In this document: positions 11,600 through 23,740 of the stretch, piece after piece
Position numbering within the stretch: position 1 is the first letter of the stretch
Layout of the letters: the number at the start of each line of letters is the position of its first letter
Origin: Azadirachta indica
Taxonomy: Eukaryota; Streptophyta; Magnoliopsida; Sapindales; Meliaceae
DNA length: 64,000 nt
Reading direction: 5' to 3'
Assembly: GCA_022749755.1 (NCBI GenBank)
Contig: CM040441.1
Location: forward strand, 19,531,475-19,595,474
Program-made: the position numbers and the translations under genes
Notes under the pieces: generated by a model
Seen by the model: the letters and a program-made list of their open reading frames with translations, nothing else
The model's database searches: none
What the model was told of the DNA's origin: nothing

Positions 11600-14500
11600 T
11601 TTGAAGTTGTTTTAGAATAACTTCCAAACTGCTTTTGTTGATCCAAGGCCTGAACCATATTTTTTGTTGCTTTTTTGTATGTAATTATTACTGGAAATTG
11701 GATAACTATTATAAAGTAAGTTGGCCTTTTTATTTTTCTTTGTAAACTTTTGTTCATATTTATGTTGGTAATATCATGTTTTACTTTATAAATGATTGGA
11801 ATTCTAGATGGTAGTTTTATATTTGATGAACAAACGTATTTAGCTTGAAAGAGTAGTGTTCAGTGGTTTACATGGCTGGCTATTTGAACCTTAAATATCA
11901 ATGAAGTTTTCATTCACTTCAACTCCTTAGTAGTAGGATTATGTATATGATCAGTAGGACAATTAGTGTACAGAAGTTTTTTTGTGCCTTGCAATATTTC
12001 TTCTTTTTCCTTTGCATTTTGAATCGGATACCCATCTTGGTGGAATTGTTGATGTGCCTCTTTAATTTCGTTTTGCCTTCTGTGTATGCATGTTGTAACG
12101 GCTTGAACTTCTTCTTTGAAGGCTTTCACCACCCATAGAATGAACATCTATCTTTGTTTTTTGGACAGCAGTAGTATAATTTGTGAGAATTATTTGAGGA
12201 TTCTAATATTCTCAGAGGTGCTTTCATACCACAATCACATGTTTTGTTATAAAACTTTAATAAACCTCCATTGATATCATGTTGTAATTGAAATGTATTT
12301 GAGGAGGGTGTAGAAGCAGATTATTATGAAGGCATTTTAAATGGAGTTTTTGGTTGCTTCTGGAGTGAATCTGGTTATGGGATTAACATGCAAAAAAAAA
12401 AAAAGAAAAAAAAGAGAGAGTTGTTAAGGGTGCTTATATATTGTTAACTTTAATGGTCAAAAGCAGCAATTTGAAACTTTAAAATTTCAAGCTCTGCCAA
12501 ACATTCCATTGAAGACTTTCATTTGGATTAAAAAGAAAATTATACAATAAATTCAATGATGTACCATATTGTTGCATAATAAAATGATAGGGCATGAAAA
12601 TGTGTATTAAAACATACAAGTTAATGTATCATATACTGCATAGTAATATACTATGTACAAGGAAATCTGTATTGAAACATTTAGGTTGATATACCATATA
12701 CTACATATACTACAATATAATATAAATAAATAAAATTATTAGAACATACAATTTTTCCTTCTGCATAATAATATAATTATAAATAAAAAGAATTAAAACA
12801 TACAACTTCTCCTTGGTGTACATAAATTTCACACAGGCCTAGTTTGGTCTTTCTGCATGCATCATAAATACAAGTATAAGGTCATTTCTGTCTTTTCACC
12901 TGGTCAATTAAGTGCAATAGAATAACAATGTAATTTTATCAAAATCTATTAAGTTTAACGGTAACTAGACGAAAAGAGGGGTTGCATTAATGACTTTCCA
13001 AAATATAAGGTCATTTATGAAGATTGTCAAAAATAAGGGGGCAAAGTTGCAGCTATCCCTAAATGTTTGACATAGAATTTTAATTTTAAGGGTTCAATTG
13101 TCATTTGTCCTAAAATTATTTTATAACTTGTCAAATTAATTTAAAAAATATTATTATTTTTATATTACAAATTTTAAAAAATAAGTTTTTAAAAAATATT
13201 TAGTTTTGATTAGTTATCAAAACATGTATAATAATTCAATCTATATTGACCTATGTCTTTCTATAAGTCATGAGTAGTATTTTCTGTATAAACTATTGAA
13301 TAGAAATTGATGTTTTACTATATAATTATCATACTTTCCTTATATTTATTTTGAATTTTGTTGTTACTTTTATCTAATTAATTTTGATTATTATTTTAAG
13401 TCTATTAGTTAATCTATCTATTTAAGGCCAGTTTAGGATTGTTGTAAATTATAAAATAATTTGCTTCTAATTTGTTGAATTGGAATGGGCAAAAATCGAG
13501 ATCCTAAAATTTGAACTTTATTAAATCGATGGTTTTGGTCCAGTTCATAATTTATTAGATATTATCTTTTTTACTACTAATTTGATTCCAATTCACTTCT
13601 AACTTTATAATCGATCTAGTACAATACTAAAATTTCAAAACCAAATTTTCTTATGTCTAATTCATAGAAAATTGAATCAAACTGAATTATGTCCACTCCT
13701 AGTATTAAAGAAAGAATAAGTTGTAAAAAAAGTTGGTTAAGTGTTCAGTAAATTCTATTGTTAGAATATTCTATAATATAAATGATCATAATGCAAGTGA
13801 TAAATGGAAATTAATTTTAGGGTGTGTATAATTATGAGGCAGAATCAATGATTCCTTAACTTTACACATTTTATACATCATTTATATACCATTGAATTTT
13901 TAAGCACTTTCAACAATTAAGTTAGATTTTATATATGTATTAATTATGATGTATTCGCTATTTAAACATATTAAGGACTAAATTGTAAATTTAAAATATT
14001 TTATTTTATTTTTGTTATTTTAAAAATTTTAGAAACAAAAATATAATAATAAAAATAAAATATTCATAATGAATTTGGACAAAATGACATGCTAAATGCG
14101 CCTAACTTTTTTTTTTTAACTTTCTTGATAATAATTTATTATGCAATAATGATAAGAATTTTAAATAAAACGTGTACAACCCTTTAAATCATTGCCACAT
14201 CAACTTTTAAGAAGTTGGTACATAATTTTAGCGTGCATCAACTCTATAAATTGTCATATTAATATATGTTATCTTGAAGGGAAGAATTTCTTGGGGAAGA
14301 ATAATTTTTATGAGAAGGACTATAAGGAATATATTAATAAATGGTGCATTGCACTCTTTTTTCCTTTGACTAGATTTTATCCCATTGACTTTACAAGTAA
14401 GATTTTTAATGACGTAATCCAATGATCATATTTTTTTGATATAGAATCTATCATACTGAAAATGGTGTAATACAAGAGCAAGTGTTATAAGTATAGTGAA

Positions 14501-15216
14501 CTACAAGAAATATATTACTAAATGGTGGGTTGCATTCTTTTTCCCTTTTCATTGAAAAGTTAGATTAAACAACTCACTAGCTATTATTTTTTTTAAATAT
14601 TATATATCACATGTACAATCTATTGATTTGTCCTCATGTATCACGATCATGAAAAGAGCTTTATTCGTAGGGAGTGGGAAGGTCTTACACTTTTGTAAAG
14701 TGTGGTACTTGAGCCTTTGCCCTTCAACTGGAACGTAAAAGTCTTTTACTACTTGAGCTATATAGTGGTCTAGGTGACTACACACTCACCAACTTATACG
14801 TACTATATATATATATATATATGCATATGATTGTATTACATCATCATTCAATAATTGAATAGTTATGACAATTGTGATATTTTTATATTTATGTATTGTT
14901 TTTTATCTAATTTGCCCACTTCCTATCATTTTATTTCGTATTATCATAGATTCCATTTTAAACTTATAGAATAATGCTTTTATTATTAGACAACTTCACA
15001 GTTATTAATTCATGTTAATTTAATGACCAAAATTAGTAAATGAAACCTCTTATTTTAAATATTGGTTTCTAATTCTTAAATTATAATTATTTAATAATAA
15101 ACTTAAAATAATTAAGAACGAAGATATATTTAAAATATTTTCTAATTTATTATTGTTGAAGCAAAATTTTAAATTAATATATGCTAAGCATAGATAACTC
15201 CTATTTTTAACAAGTA
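11600..15216. other. Intergenic DNA with transposon-like relics
   Basis: No gene recognised. The plus strand near 13010-13062 ends in a purine/C-rich block (GGGGGCAAAGTTGCAGCTATCCCT) of the kind found at Mutator element ends. It could be the right end of the element that held MURA copy 1, but I found no matching left end or target duplication. A 50-60 bp segment (AGGAATATATTAATAAATGG-like) occurs near 14320 and again, imperfectly, near 14505. An AT dinucleotide run lies at about 14805-14822. Confidence 0.4.
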
Positions 15217-15225
15217 ATTTTATTA
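15217..15225. repeat. Left target-site duplication of the 8.9 kb MULE
   Basis: ATTTTATTA. It pairs with ATTTTATTG at 24157-24165; eight of nine bases match. The match alone is weak because the sequence is AT-rich, but it falls exactly at the ends of the inverted repeats. Confidence 0.7.
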
Positions 15226-15358
15226 CAGAAATGCCTTCATTTGCCCCTAAAAATTTAAAAATGCCCTTCAAAATTTTCAATCAAACATGCCCTTTTTCCT
15301 CTATTTTGAACAAAAATGTCTCCATGTCCACACATTTAAAACATACATACCTGTCTTC

Positions 15359-15372
15359 GTTTTCTTCTTCTT

Positions 15373-15402
<30 letters not shown>
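15359..15402. repeat. (TTC)n microsatellite just inside the left MULE end
   Basis: About 13 uninterrupted TTC/TCT triplets, followed by TTATTCATCTTC. They encode a serine run in one frame that is not part of a recognised protein. Confidence 0.9.
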
Positions 15403-15403
<1 letters not shown>

Positions 15404-15664
15404 TTCATCTTCAAATGACCAAATCATAATGTTGCTTAATATGTATTAATTGCAATTAATTGTTGGAGTTAAAGTGTTCTTGATTCAATTTATAACCTTT
15501 ATTTTAAGGTAAGCATATTTGATAATTGATCTTCTTTAAGAATAAGAGTTTGTGGAATTTCTGTTCTGTTGTGTTTGAAAGTTGAACTCAACAGTTTGTT
15601 TCAAGCATCTTACTCAAAACAAACTATCGAGTGAAGACAGAGTAAGGTGAGATCTTACTTTATT

Positions 15665-15715
15665 CGAAACTGTGGTTTCGATTAGTTTTGAGTAAGGTGA
15701 AATCTCACCTTACTC
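15665..15715. repeat. Two adjacent short perfect palindromes in the left subterminal region of the MULE
   Basis: CGAAAC-TGTG-GTTTCG at 15665-15680, followed by GAGTAAGGTGA-AATC-TCACCTTACTC at 15690-15715 (11 bp arms). A direct copy of GAGTAAGGTGAGATC precedes them near 15640. AACTGTGGTTTCGA recurs near 18543, after the transposase relic. Confidence 0.8.
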
Positions 15716-15804
15716 GATTGACCAGATCTTACTATTAAAAACTTATTTTTCGTTTTTATGATACAATGAAATAATACTGTTATTTTTGGCAGGGTTTTAC
15801 AGTT

Positions 15805-18260
15805 ATGGTTGGATATGTTGTGATCGTTACTCGGTTTCGAGGTTCATGGGAACGTTTTTCGAATGGTTGTGATATTTATGTTGGTGGAGAAATACTGTCA
15901 TTCTGTGTTGATGCAACTATTGGGTATGAACAATTTATGCGGATGTTACACGCTGCACATGGGATTAATCAAGGCAAGTGTAGGATTGTAGCGAAAGCAA
16001 TCTTTGTTGATTGTGCACAAGTGTTAGGAGTGCCTCTAGCGAAGGTAGTGATAATTAATATATATTCCATTTTCTATGCCTTTATTCATATGAACCATGT
16101 ATAGTATATTAGCATGAGGCGTCATTGTTACTTGTATCTTAATGTGGAAAAGGTTAGTGATGCACCATATTTAAGTCTCCATGGTTCCAACCATCCAACC
16201 ACTACTGTACCCACTACGTTACCTTTATTTAGATAATCAAGGGGAACTAATCAACCAAGCGATGTTGTTCCAACTATGTCAATGTCATTTCAGTAATGTC
16301 AGTTAAATAGTCAATGCAATTACACAGCTTCAAGATGTGAAGAACGTCAATGTCCACTGACATAAGTATGTAACTCTCCACTGATTTATAAGCCTTATGT
16401 CAGCCGCCTTGATGATGATGTAACTATCATTGATGAAGTTTATTCTCCTCCTTACTGTTAAGAAGAACAAGGACACGAGTTCCATAAGAATCAATTAAAC
16501 TTCAACACCATAAATTTTCAGCATTAGTGGGAAGGTGGGAATATGGCAAATGATGACAAACCGAAAGGAATAGAATATATCCTTAGGGGAACATGCAATA
16601 AAAGTAGCTTAATGCTTTATCCATCATAAGTGAATCAATACATCCGATCATTTCCTCTTATTCCATCAACTATGACCGAGGCAAGCGATGCATGCTCAAG
16701 TTCCAGAATAGGGGAGATGTGTGTTAGGCAGATCTACATTACAAAACAAGAATTGTAAGATAGATTAGGGTTGATGGCACTAAAGAATCCTTTCCAGTTC
16801 AAGGTTTTTAAATCAGATACCACCCCTTTTAAGGCAAAATGTATTGTAGAGGGTTGTAAATAATGAGTTCGCACCATTAAGAATAATGATGATGCCTTTT
16901 TAAGAGTTACGCGTATAGAAGCAACGTATATTTGTCTAAATGAGCAGTTACATTATGGGCAGTAACAAGCAAGCAGTCGATTGATTGGTCAGCTTATAAA
17001 GGACAAGTTCAAAGATGCCAGTTGGATTTATACCTCAAAGAATATTCGTGATGATATTCAAAGTGAAAACAAAATTCGTCTACCATACTCTAAGATATAG
17101 CATAGCAAATAAGAAGCATTGAGGATTGTGTGCAGAGATCTAGCTCTATTGTTCAAAGGACTCCCTTTATATTGTCATATGTTAGAAGAGAAAAATCTAA
17201 GGTTAGTAACAATGATTGAAATTGATGCAGATGACCACTTCTTGTACTTTTTTGTAGGCGTAGAGCCATGTATTCAAGGATTTTGCAATGTCATTCATTC
17301 TATTATCGCTGTTGATGGTACATTTTTAAAGGGCAAATATCGAGGAACATTGCTTGTTACTACGGCACAAGATGGGAATGGGTAAATGTTTCTAGTTGCT
17401 TTTGGTGTTGTTGACTCTGAAAATAATGTATCTTATAAATGGTTTTTCCTGAAGTTACGCTTAGCAATTAGGTCGATTGAGAATTTGGTTTTCTTTTCAG
17501 ATTAACACAGTAGCATACAAGAGAGAATCAATATAATATTTCTTGAAATAACTCTCGAATTTTGTACTTGCCACATATCCGGATCAAACATTGAGTGTGC
17601 ATTATTATCTTTCAATTTTCGGGTTTGGTCTGGTTTTTTAAAAACCTGAATTGACCCGGACTGTGCCTACCTCTACTTTTAATCACTGCTTTAACCGATT
17701 ACATACTATCATTAATGTAAAGGTGGTTTTATGAACATAAAGAGCTAACCGCTGTGAGAAATGACTACTTGACAGAGGCCGTGCAAGTAAGAGTTGATGA
17801 ACAAACGAAGTTGTCCGTACCATGTTTATGCATTTAGTGTCATGATTTGTGCTTAAGGTAAAAGACTAGGATAATGTCGAGGTGGTCAATGTACAAGGAA
17901 AGAAATGCAGTTGCAGATTCTTTGAAATTCAACAGTTGTTGTGTTCCTATGCTTTTGCTGCTTGTAGACGCATTCGGCTTTCACACAGTTCATTGTGTTT
18001 GCACTACTACACCACCGACGTACACTTGGCCTCATATGCAGAGCCTACTCACTCTCCAAGCAATGACGTAGATTGGGTGGTTCCACTTAAGGTCAAAGAA
18101 CGTGTTTTCAAGCCACCAAGACAACATCCTCATGCTGGCCGTCCAAAGAAATAGCGTATTTTGTCTGCTAAGGAAGATATGGTTACAAGAAGGTGTAGTC
18201 ATTACCTACAAGTGGGCCACAATCACAGCACGTGCAGGAATTCGATCCCCCTCAACCTGC
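15805..18260 (+). pseudogene. MURA transposase, dead copy 2 (inside the Ulp1-carrying MULE)
   Basis: N-terminal frame 15805-16104 (RGSWERFSNGCDIYVGGEI) ends at a GT that looks like an intron donor; the reading resumes near 16150. Next come a MuDR-type region around 16740-16860 (LGLMALKNPFQFKVFKS, AKCIVEGCK) and a linker LIGQLIKDKFKDASW. The MULE catalytic domain starts at 17210 (FLYFFVGVEPCIQGF, IIAVDGTFLKGKYRGTLL), with the first Asp retained. FFSD is followed by a stop near 17505, where family members have SDRH. A large part of the C-terminal catalytic region is then missing, replaced partly by a hAT-like fragment. The SWIM finger CSCRFFEIQQLLCSYAF (about 17908) and a knuckle VGHNHSTCRN (about 18215) remain, with TAG at 18152-18154 between them. 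Confidence 0.87.
17570..17684. mobile_element. Fragment of a hAT-type MITE inside MURA copy 2
   Basis: The segment ends with a GAATTGACCCGGACTGTGCC-like stretch followed by TACCTCTAC. This resembles the degenerate right end of plant hAT MITEs, which close with ...GCCCACCCCTA. It sits where transposase coding sequence is missing. The left end was not delimited. Confidence 0.35.
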
Positions 18261-19282
18261 CCTGGTGCCTACGTAATTTTTTCTTCATTACTTTGTATTC
18301 TTTCATGGTTTATATTGCCTTAGATTTGTCTATTTGCACGGATTACTGTTTTTTATTTTTACCGACTATCCATCTTATATGCAACTAAAAGCATTTTTTT
18401 ATGTGAATAATATATTCGAATTGTCAAACTATTTTAGCAGAGTCATGGTGTGTTATTGAAAATGCATAGCTTTTATGATTTTTGTGGGTTAATGGAAAAC
18501 TTGAAACTGCAGTTTCGAGTACGATGTTTTTAATTTGCTCAAAACTGTGGTTTCGAACAAACGAGACAAAGTGTATATTACACTTGGAGATGAAAAAAAC
18601 AAATAAATAGCATAAAAAAATGACTCGGATAATTTTTGACAACAATAATTGACCACATCATACTTGAAATAGTCATGTAAGTGGGCAGAAAATCGAAATT
18701 CAATATTGTTAATATTTAAAATATTTCCTATAATACCTGTTGACATACAGAGGTGACAGGGTTCATCTCAGCATTATTGTGATTGTACAATCTCAATGCA
18801 ATTTTAATCTTAAGTGACTCTCATTATCAATTAATGACTGCAATAATAATCCTAATATTTTGTAGGTTTGATTAATTATTGTTAAAAGCATATACGTAAT
18901 TTCATGTTAATGATCCATTAGGTGTTTTAATGAATTTAATTATTTATTTTATGCTCGATTTAAATATAATTATATGAAAATTATTTTTTTGACCAAAAGG
19001 CATAATTAAGAAAATAGTAATTGGTTTTTTAAAGTGCATCCACCTGTGTATGTTAAGCGATGATCATATATGTAATACTTGAAAAAGAAAAAAAGAAAGC
19101 AAATAAGTAGATCAATCAATAAATATTATTGAAAAAGATAAGTAAACATATATGTATGTATATGTGCAGAAATATAAATAGTCAATACAAAATCTATAAC
19201 AACTGTCCTACCCATAGGTCGACCGCGACTCTCGACTTTAAACTAGGTCCGTCATCTAGCCTAAAATAAAATGGAATATTTA

Positions 19283-19923
19283 GGATTAGTTTGGGATTAC
19301 TGTAGATTTAAACAAAATTTTTTTTTTACTATACTGTAAAAACAATCAACTTTAAAGAGAATTAATTTTATATTTGGTAAATTTTATTGTAAAAATGCTG
19401 TGAATTTGAAAATTAGTTTTGTGTGTTTGGTAAATTTATTATTAAAACTATTGTAACAATGCAAATGACTAAAATGTACACAGTGAATAGTGATAAATAA
19501 AAATTACTTTAAGTGTTTAATATAATAAAATATAATATAATATAATATATGTTTACTTAAAATAATTTATAGATATACATATATCATAACTAAAAATAAA
19601 GGTAATAAAATAACGAAAAGAAAAAAATTTTAATTTTAACAATTGTATTTCTGAATTAAAGTTGAAATTTAAAAATTATTTGTAGGGTTAATTTTGAGTT
19701 TTTGTAATTTTAAATTGATATATTTGGCATTACACTTAAAAATAAAATTAATTTTCAAAATTAGATTTTAAAAAGCAACTCTTTTTCTACTTCTCAAAAA
19801 CTACCGTAGGATGGTACGATTTTACCAAAAGTGATTTTAAAAATATTTTACCAAACGCCCAAAATAACTTTGGGCAATTTAAAGTTATTTTTTACCTCTC
19901 TTAACAGCAATCCTAAACAAGCT
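19283..19923. mobile_element. MITE inserted in the Ulp1 relic
   Basis: The ends are inverted relative to each other: GGATTAGTTTGGGATTACTG at 19283 against the reverse complement of the right end, GAGCTTGTTTAGGATTGCTG. TTGGTAAATTTTATTGTAAAAATGCTGT on the left and ACCAAACGCCC on the right are typical of small non-autonomous DNA elements. The insertion separates the RDCG-containing Ulp1 segment from its C-terminus. The target duplication was not resolved. Confidence 0.6.
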
Positions 19924-22048
19924 CATAGTCCTAAATAATGTATAAATATACAGTTAAAAATCCCACAATCTCTAGAATCCGTTGCCTTGGGTTAGTCAAT
20001 GGTAAATAAACGGGTCTAGACTGTTGTTCATGTCACTTCGGTAATCATAAAAACCCGTTTGATCTATTAGATCAGGTAGCAGACCACATAATGGCCGAAG
20101 GACAGTGTCTATCTCACCACCTGAGTGTGTATTAGGGGTAGAATTATATATGCAAATCTGCTTGTCCACCAAAAGAATCTTTGCAGCCACTTAATGATCA
20201 CCGCAAACATGTAAGAGTAGGTAAACCACGTTTACCAAAACGTAGTCCCTGTTAAACATCTTCTCTTATCCATCGCAAACGACTTGACATCACTATTAGG
20301 GTAGAAGGTCTTCTCACCCAAATCACTTGTTAAATGCCCATCGTATGCTATACGCATTATTGACTAAAAAAAGAGTCAAGTTAGTAATAAACAAGTGACA
20401 ATCGTTAGAATGTAAAAAACAATTTATCTAAGGTAACTCACCATTAGATGTGGGGAGACTACGGTCCAGTGCTGTGAAACCCAGTCCCTGCAAATGAGCT
20501 AATAGTGCATAAGCATATCGATATACTCCATAATATGCTACGATAGTGACAGGTTAGGAAAAAGAAAAATAATGTCGTTAGTCACCTTTTTGCATATAAA
20601 ACCAAGAAATCAAAGAACTTAAATCAGTAGTATGATGATATGTAGTTGGTAGATTAACTTACGCTATACTTAAGCCAACATCCAGTTTCAAAGATAACCT
20701 GAAGCCAGTTTGGAGTAATTGTGATGGTCTCGCCCTTAATGCATGCCCTAGGGTTGGAAACCCATTGCAAAAATTGTCTATATAGCTTATCTGGGACTAG
20801 TGCGTAGGGCCGAATCTAGTACTCAAGGCTATAATAGAGCTTAACCCTTATGTTTGGTAGTCTATGTCTATGCAAAGGGTTAGTATACGGAATCTTGGAT
20901 GACTGGGACTTTGTGTACATAAGGCCAAAACGGTTATCCAAGCCCGATAAGTGTGTTGGAATAATACTAACACTTGAATCCCTATAATTGTGGACCTAAA
21001 AAGCAAAACACAGGTTCAAAAGTTTGATCCCAAAAAAAAAAAAAAAGAATAGAGTTCCTCTATATAAAGTGAACATTTCCAAAATTATGCACCTGCATTT
21101 CTATAATTGTAACTAACACTTCAATAACAATGAGGCCTCAAGCTCCTAAATCACACACCCAACCTTTGCCACCAAGACACCAAACTTATAACATAGTAAT
21201 GAAATTTTTAGTGTCATATATATCATGTAAATAACAGATCAATGCACAGTTTAATTTCAAAAGGAATACCTATGCTTTCGATAATCGAATATATGGCTCA
21301 GGCCGAAATAGACAACGAACATCCTCAACCAGTCAGAGCAACGCATGGTGGTGTTGTTGTGTTACACTATCTTGTCACCAGTTGAAGGGGTCGAAATTAG
21401 TACGTAGCAAGCCCAATTGCACCATAATGTCCTAACCAAGCAAAGGTCCTAGATTTACAGAGGCATCGCCATGCATGTCATCATGTGTTAGGGAATCATG
21501 ATCTACAAACAGATCCTCCTCCTCATCAATCGAGAACTCCGGCTATACCTTCATCTATCTAAAGGCACGAAGAGGTCGCGGGCGCTGCAATTATTAATAA
21601 AGACGAAAAGCTTACTATGAGGCACTGGAAATTTAATGCTACAAATACTTTTATAATTGATATGCTCGAAATGTTAAGAATATACCATACCTTCTTCTCT
21701 CTCACCAGTAGTGGTGATAATGCTGTAGCGGCAGGGGCAACAAATGCGGTAGGTGTGAAAAAATCCACAGTATTGGTAGCATAGGGCCTAGTGTCATGCT
21801 CATCAAGTGCAACTATATCATCAGGGTCATCCTACAACATGGACTCCTTCTTATCGCCTCTTATGAGTACATTAGTAAATGATGTATCTCTAGTCACCTC
21901 CAACACATACTCAACATATGGCAGTGCCTGCTCCTCTACCGTAGGCTATAATAGTCGCAACACAATCATTGCCTATACTACAGTAAATATCTGGTTATTT
22001 CAAATGAACAGTTTTTCAGGCCAAAAATCACACAACATTCGTGCACAA

Positions 22049-22049
<1 letters not shown>

Positions 22050-22079
<30 letters not shown>

Positions 22080-22080
22080 T
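22050..22080. repeat. (TAA)n microsatellite
   Basis: Nine or so TAA triplets between two Ulp1-linker segments. They encode an Asn run on plus and Tyr run on minus, so the two small frames here are artefacts. Confidence 0.9.
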
Positions 22081-23429
22081 GTATCGACTGTACTTACTAC
22101 TTTCACCTTGAATATATATGTCTCCAGGTCTTTCGTGCAAACATTCCTGGACTTCAAATGCCACCGAAATATACGTGGTAGCTGGTTACCGATACATATC
22201 CTAAAATTTGGACTGATAGTGGATATGGCCTTATACATCTACACTTGCAAAACAATATAAGTAAATCAATTTAGGCTTGACAATTAAAACATTTCTTCCA
22301 ACATACATAAAGCAATTCACTAATTAAAAATCCAAGGCATTACTTGAAAGGCTATCAAAAAATCTTCCAAGTTATACCAGTTAACATGCGTCTTCCCTTC
22401 AGCCTTCGCCTCTGCCAACTTCTTATTAAAGTGTTCAACTTGACCCTTCATAATACAACTCAAACACTGATAGGTGTACAACCAAGCTAGGGAGTCCCAG
22501 GAAAACCAGTTAAACTCATCAAGATCATCTATAATCCTAAGCAACCACATCTCAGAAGTGTATCTATTACCATGCCCTATCAATATATGCTTGATTAGGT
22601 AGTACAATGACAACTTAATTGCATCAATATCTAGTATCCAACTTAGCTTTATCCCCTCATAAATCTCCTATATCCTGTATAGTGAGATTGATGTAGCCCT
22701 TGTAAAATATCTATTCTTAAGTCAATCACTCACAAAAACAACCTCCAGAAATGGTCCAAACCTTAACCCCGTCAACACAAACTTAATCCAAGAAAACCTC
22801 ATAGTAGCGCCTCTTATAGCGTACCACAACTCATGCTCTGTATCCTTAGTCTCAACCTTGTACATAATTATCCGATGAACAAAGTTCCCAGAAAATGATA
22901 GATTAGGTCAATGTCTAAGAAATGGCCCAAGTAGGTCCGTCTGAATAATCGCTGCCGCTTTCGTGTGAGCTTATCCCAGATCACCCTAAGATCACGAAGG
23001 TGTGACAACGAAGTCACCACAGCCTTAAAGTGGTCAACCTTCTTTGTCTTCAGTGTTCTAGATATTGTCACTATATCGCCTATAAGCATACCAATTTCAA
23101 TTCATCAGTATTTAATAAACATACATATATTTGATTTTAATACATACCTAATACATTTATATTTCAATTATATCAAATCAATTATCTACTTATTTATTTT
23201 ACTTAATACGAACAAATTTAAATTTAAATATATATATGTATCAATTAACCAAAACAAGGAAAATAACAAATAATCAAATTAATCAATTATTTATTTATTT
23301 TAATACATAGATAATTTTGACTATATACATACATATATATATTTATATCAATCAATTAATCAAGAAATCTAGGGCATTCCTCGATATATTTTTTCATTAA
23401 TTAAAATAGTTTTGCTGTTGCTTGAAATG

Positions 23430-23740
23430 CACGCTCGAATATGTTCTTGCTCAAAACTTCAAGATTCTTTATGCTTGAAACTTATGCTTTCGACATCAAG
23501 AATCTTACTGTTTCAAGCAAGTTTTCGAGTTTGAGCAAGCTACATGCTCAAAGGTCACATTTCAATCATTATAGCACCTTTGAGCAAGCTCAATGCTCGA
23601 ATGTGCTATTATGCTTGAAATGTGACCTTTGAGCATTTTGCTTGATTCAACATCAACATTTTCGAGCAAGTACACGCTCGAGGGTTTTCAAGTTCACTAG
23701 AATACCTTCGAGCGTGAACTTGCTCAAAGGTCCTATAATT
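23430..23740. repeat. Cluster of three hairpins in the right subterminal region of the MULE
   Basis: Three successive inverted repeats. A: TGCTTGAAAC (near 23472) against GTTTCAAGCA (near 23510), nested in CTTGCTC and GAGCAAG. B: arms 23545-23588 and 23591-23635, about 44 bp, containing GGTCACATTTCAA and TTGAAATGTGACC. C: GAGCAAGTACACGCTCGA (from 23664) against the reverse complement at 23705-23725. All share the core (T)TGAGCAAG / CTTGCTC and GCTCGA. Confidence 0.88.

Larger units (their letters stand above)
19200..23089 (-). pseudogene. DUF1985 plus Ulp1 (SUMO-protease-like) protein carried by the MULE
   Basis: Minus-strand reading. DUF1985 begins at 23089 (VTSLSHLRDLRVIWDKLTRK, YLGHFLDIDLIYHFLG), continues through shifted frames near 22850-22640 (YAIRGATMRFSW), and runs on at 22613-22330 (YYLIKHILIGHGNRYTSEMW, LLRIIDDLDEFNWFSWDSLA). 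A hydrophilic linker at about 22240-21560 contains ISPNFRICIGNQLPRIFRW. The Ulp1 C48-type core lies at about 20265-19935. It has the His of a DH pair followed by a stop where Trp is expected, then CIYNST where family members usually have Asp (an Asn here), then RDCGIFNCIF with the nucleophile Cys at 19967-19965. The chain is then broken by a MITE, and a further C-terminal stretch seems to resume below 19260. The family removes SUMO-like modifiers, but this copy has many stops and cannot be functional. Confidence 0.8.

Noticed and set aside
6160..13062. Ends of the element holding MURA copy 1 (TTAGGGAT near 6167 and AGCTATCCCTAAA near 13062)
   Set aside because: Both look like Mutator termini, but alignment beyond the first eight bases is poor and the flanking 9-mers do not match.
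13427..13470. CCAGTTTAGGATTGTTGTAA, similar to the end of the MITE in the Ulp1 relic
   Set aside because: No matching inverted end was found within about 1 kb, so an element cannot be delimited.
14590..14790. tRNA-like or coding signal around 14600-14785 (minus-strand 61-codon frame)
   Set aside because: No cloverleaf boxes in the right spacing and no protein motif.
15231..15449. 72-codon frame with a long serine run
   Set aside because: It translates the MULE terminal repeat and the TTC microsatellite.
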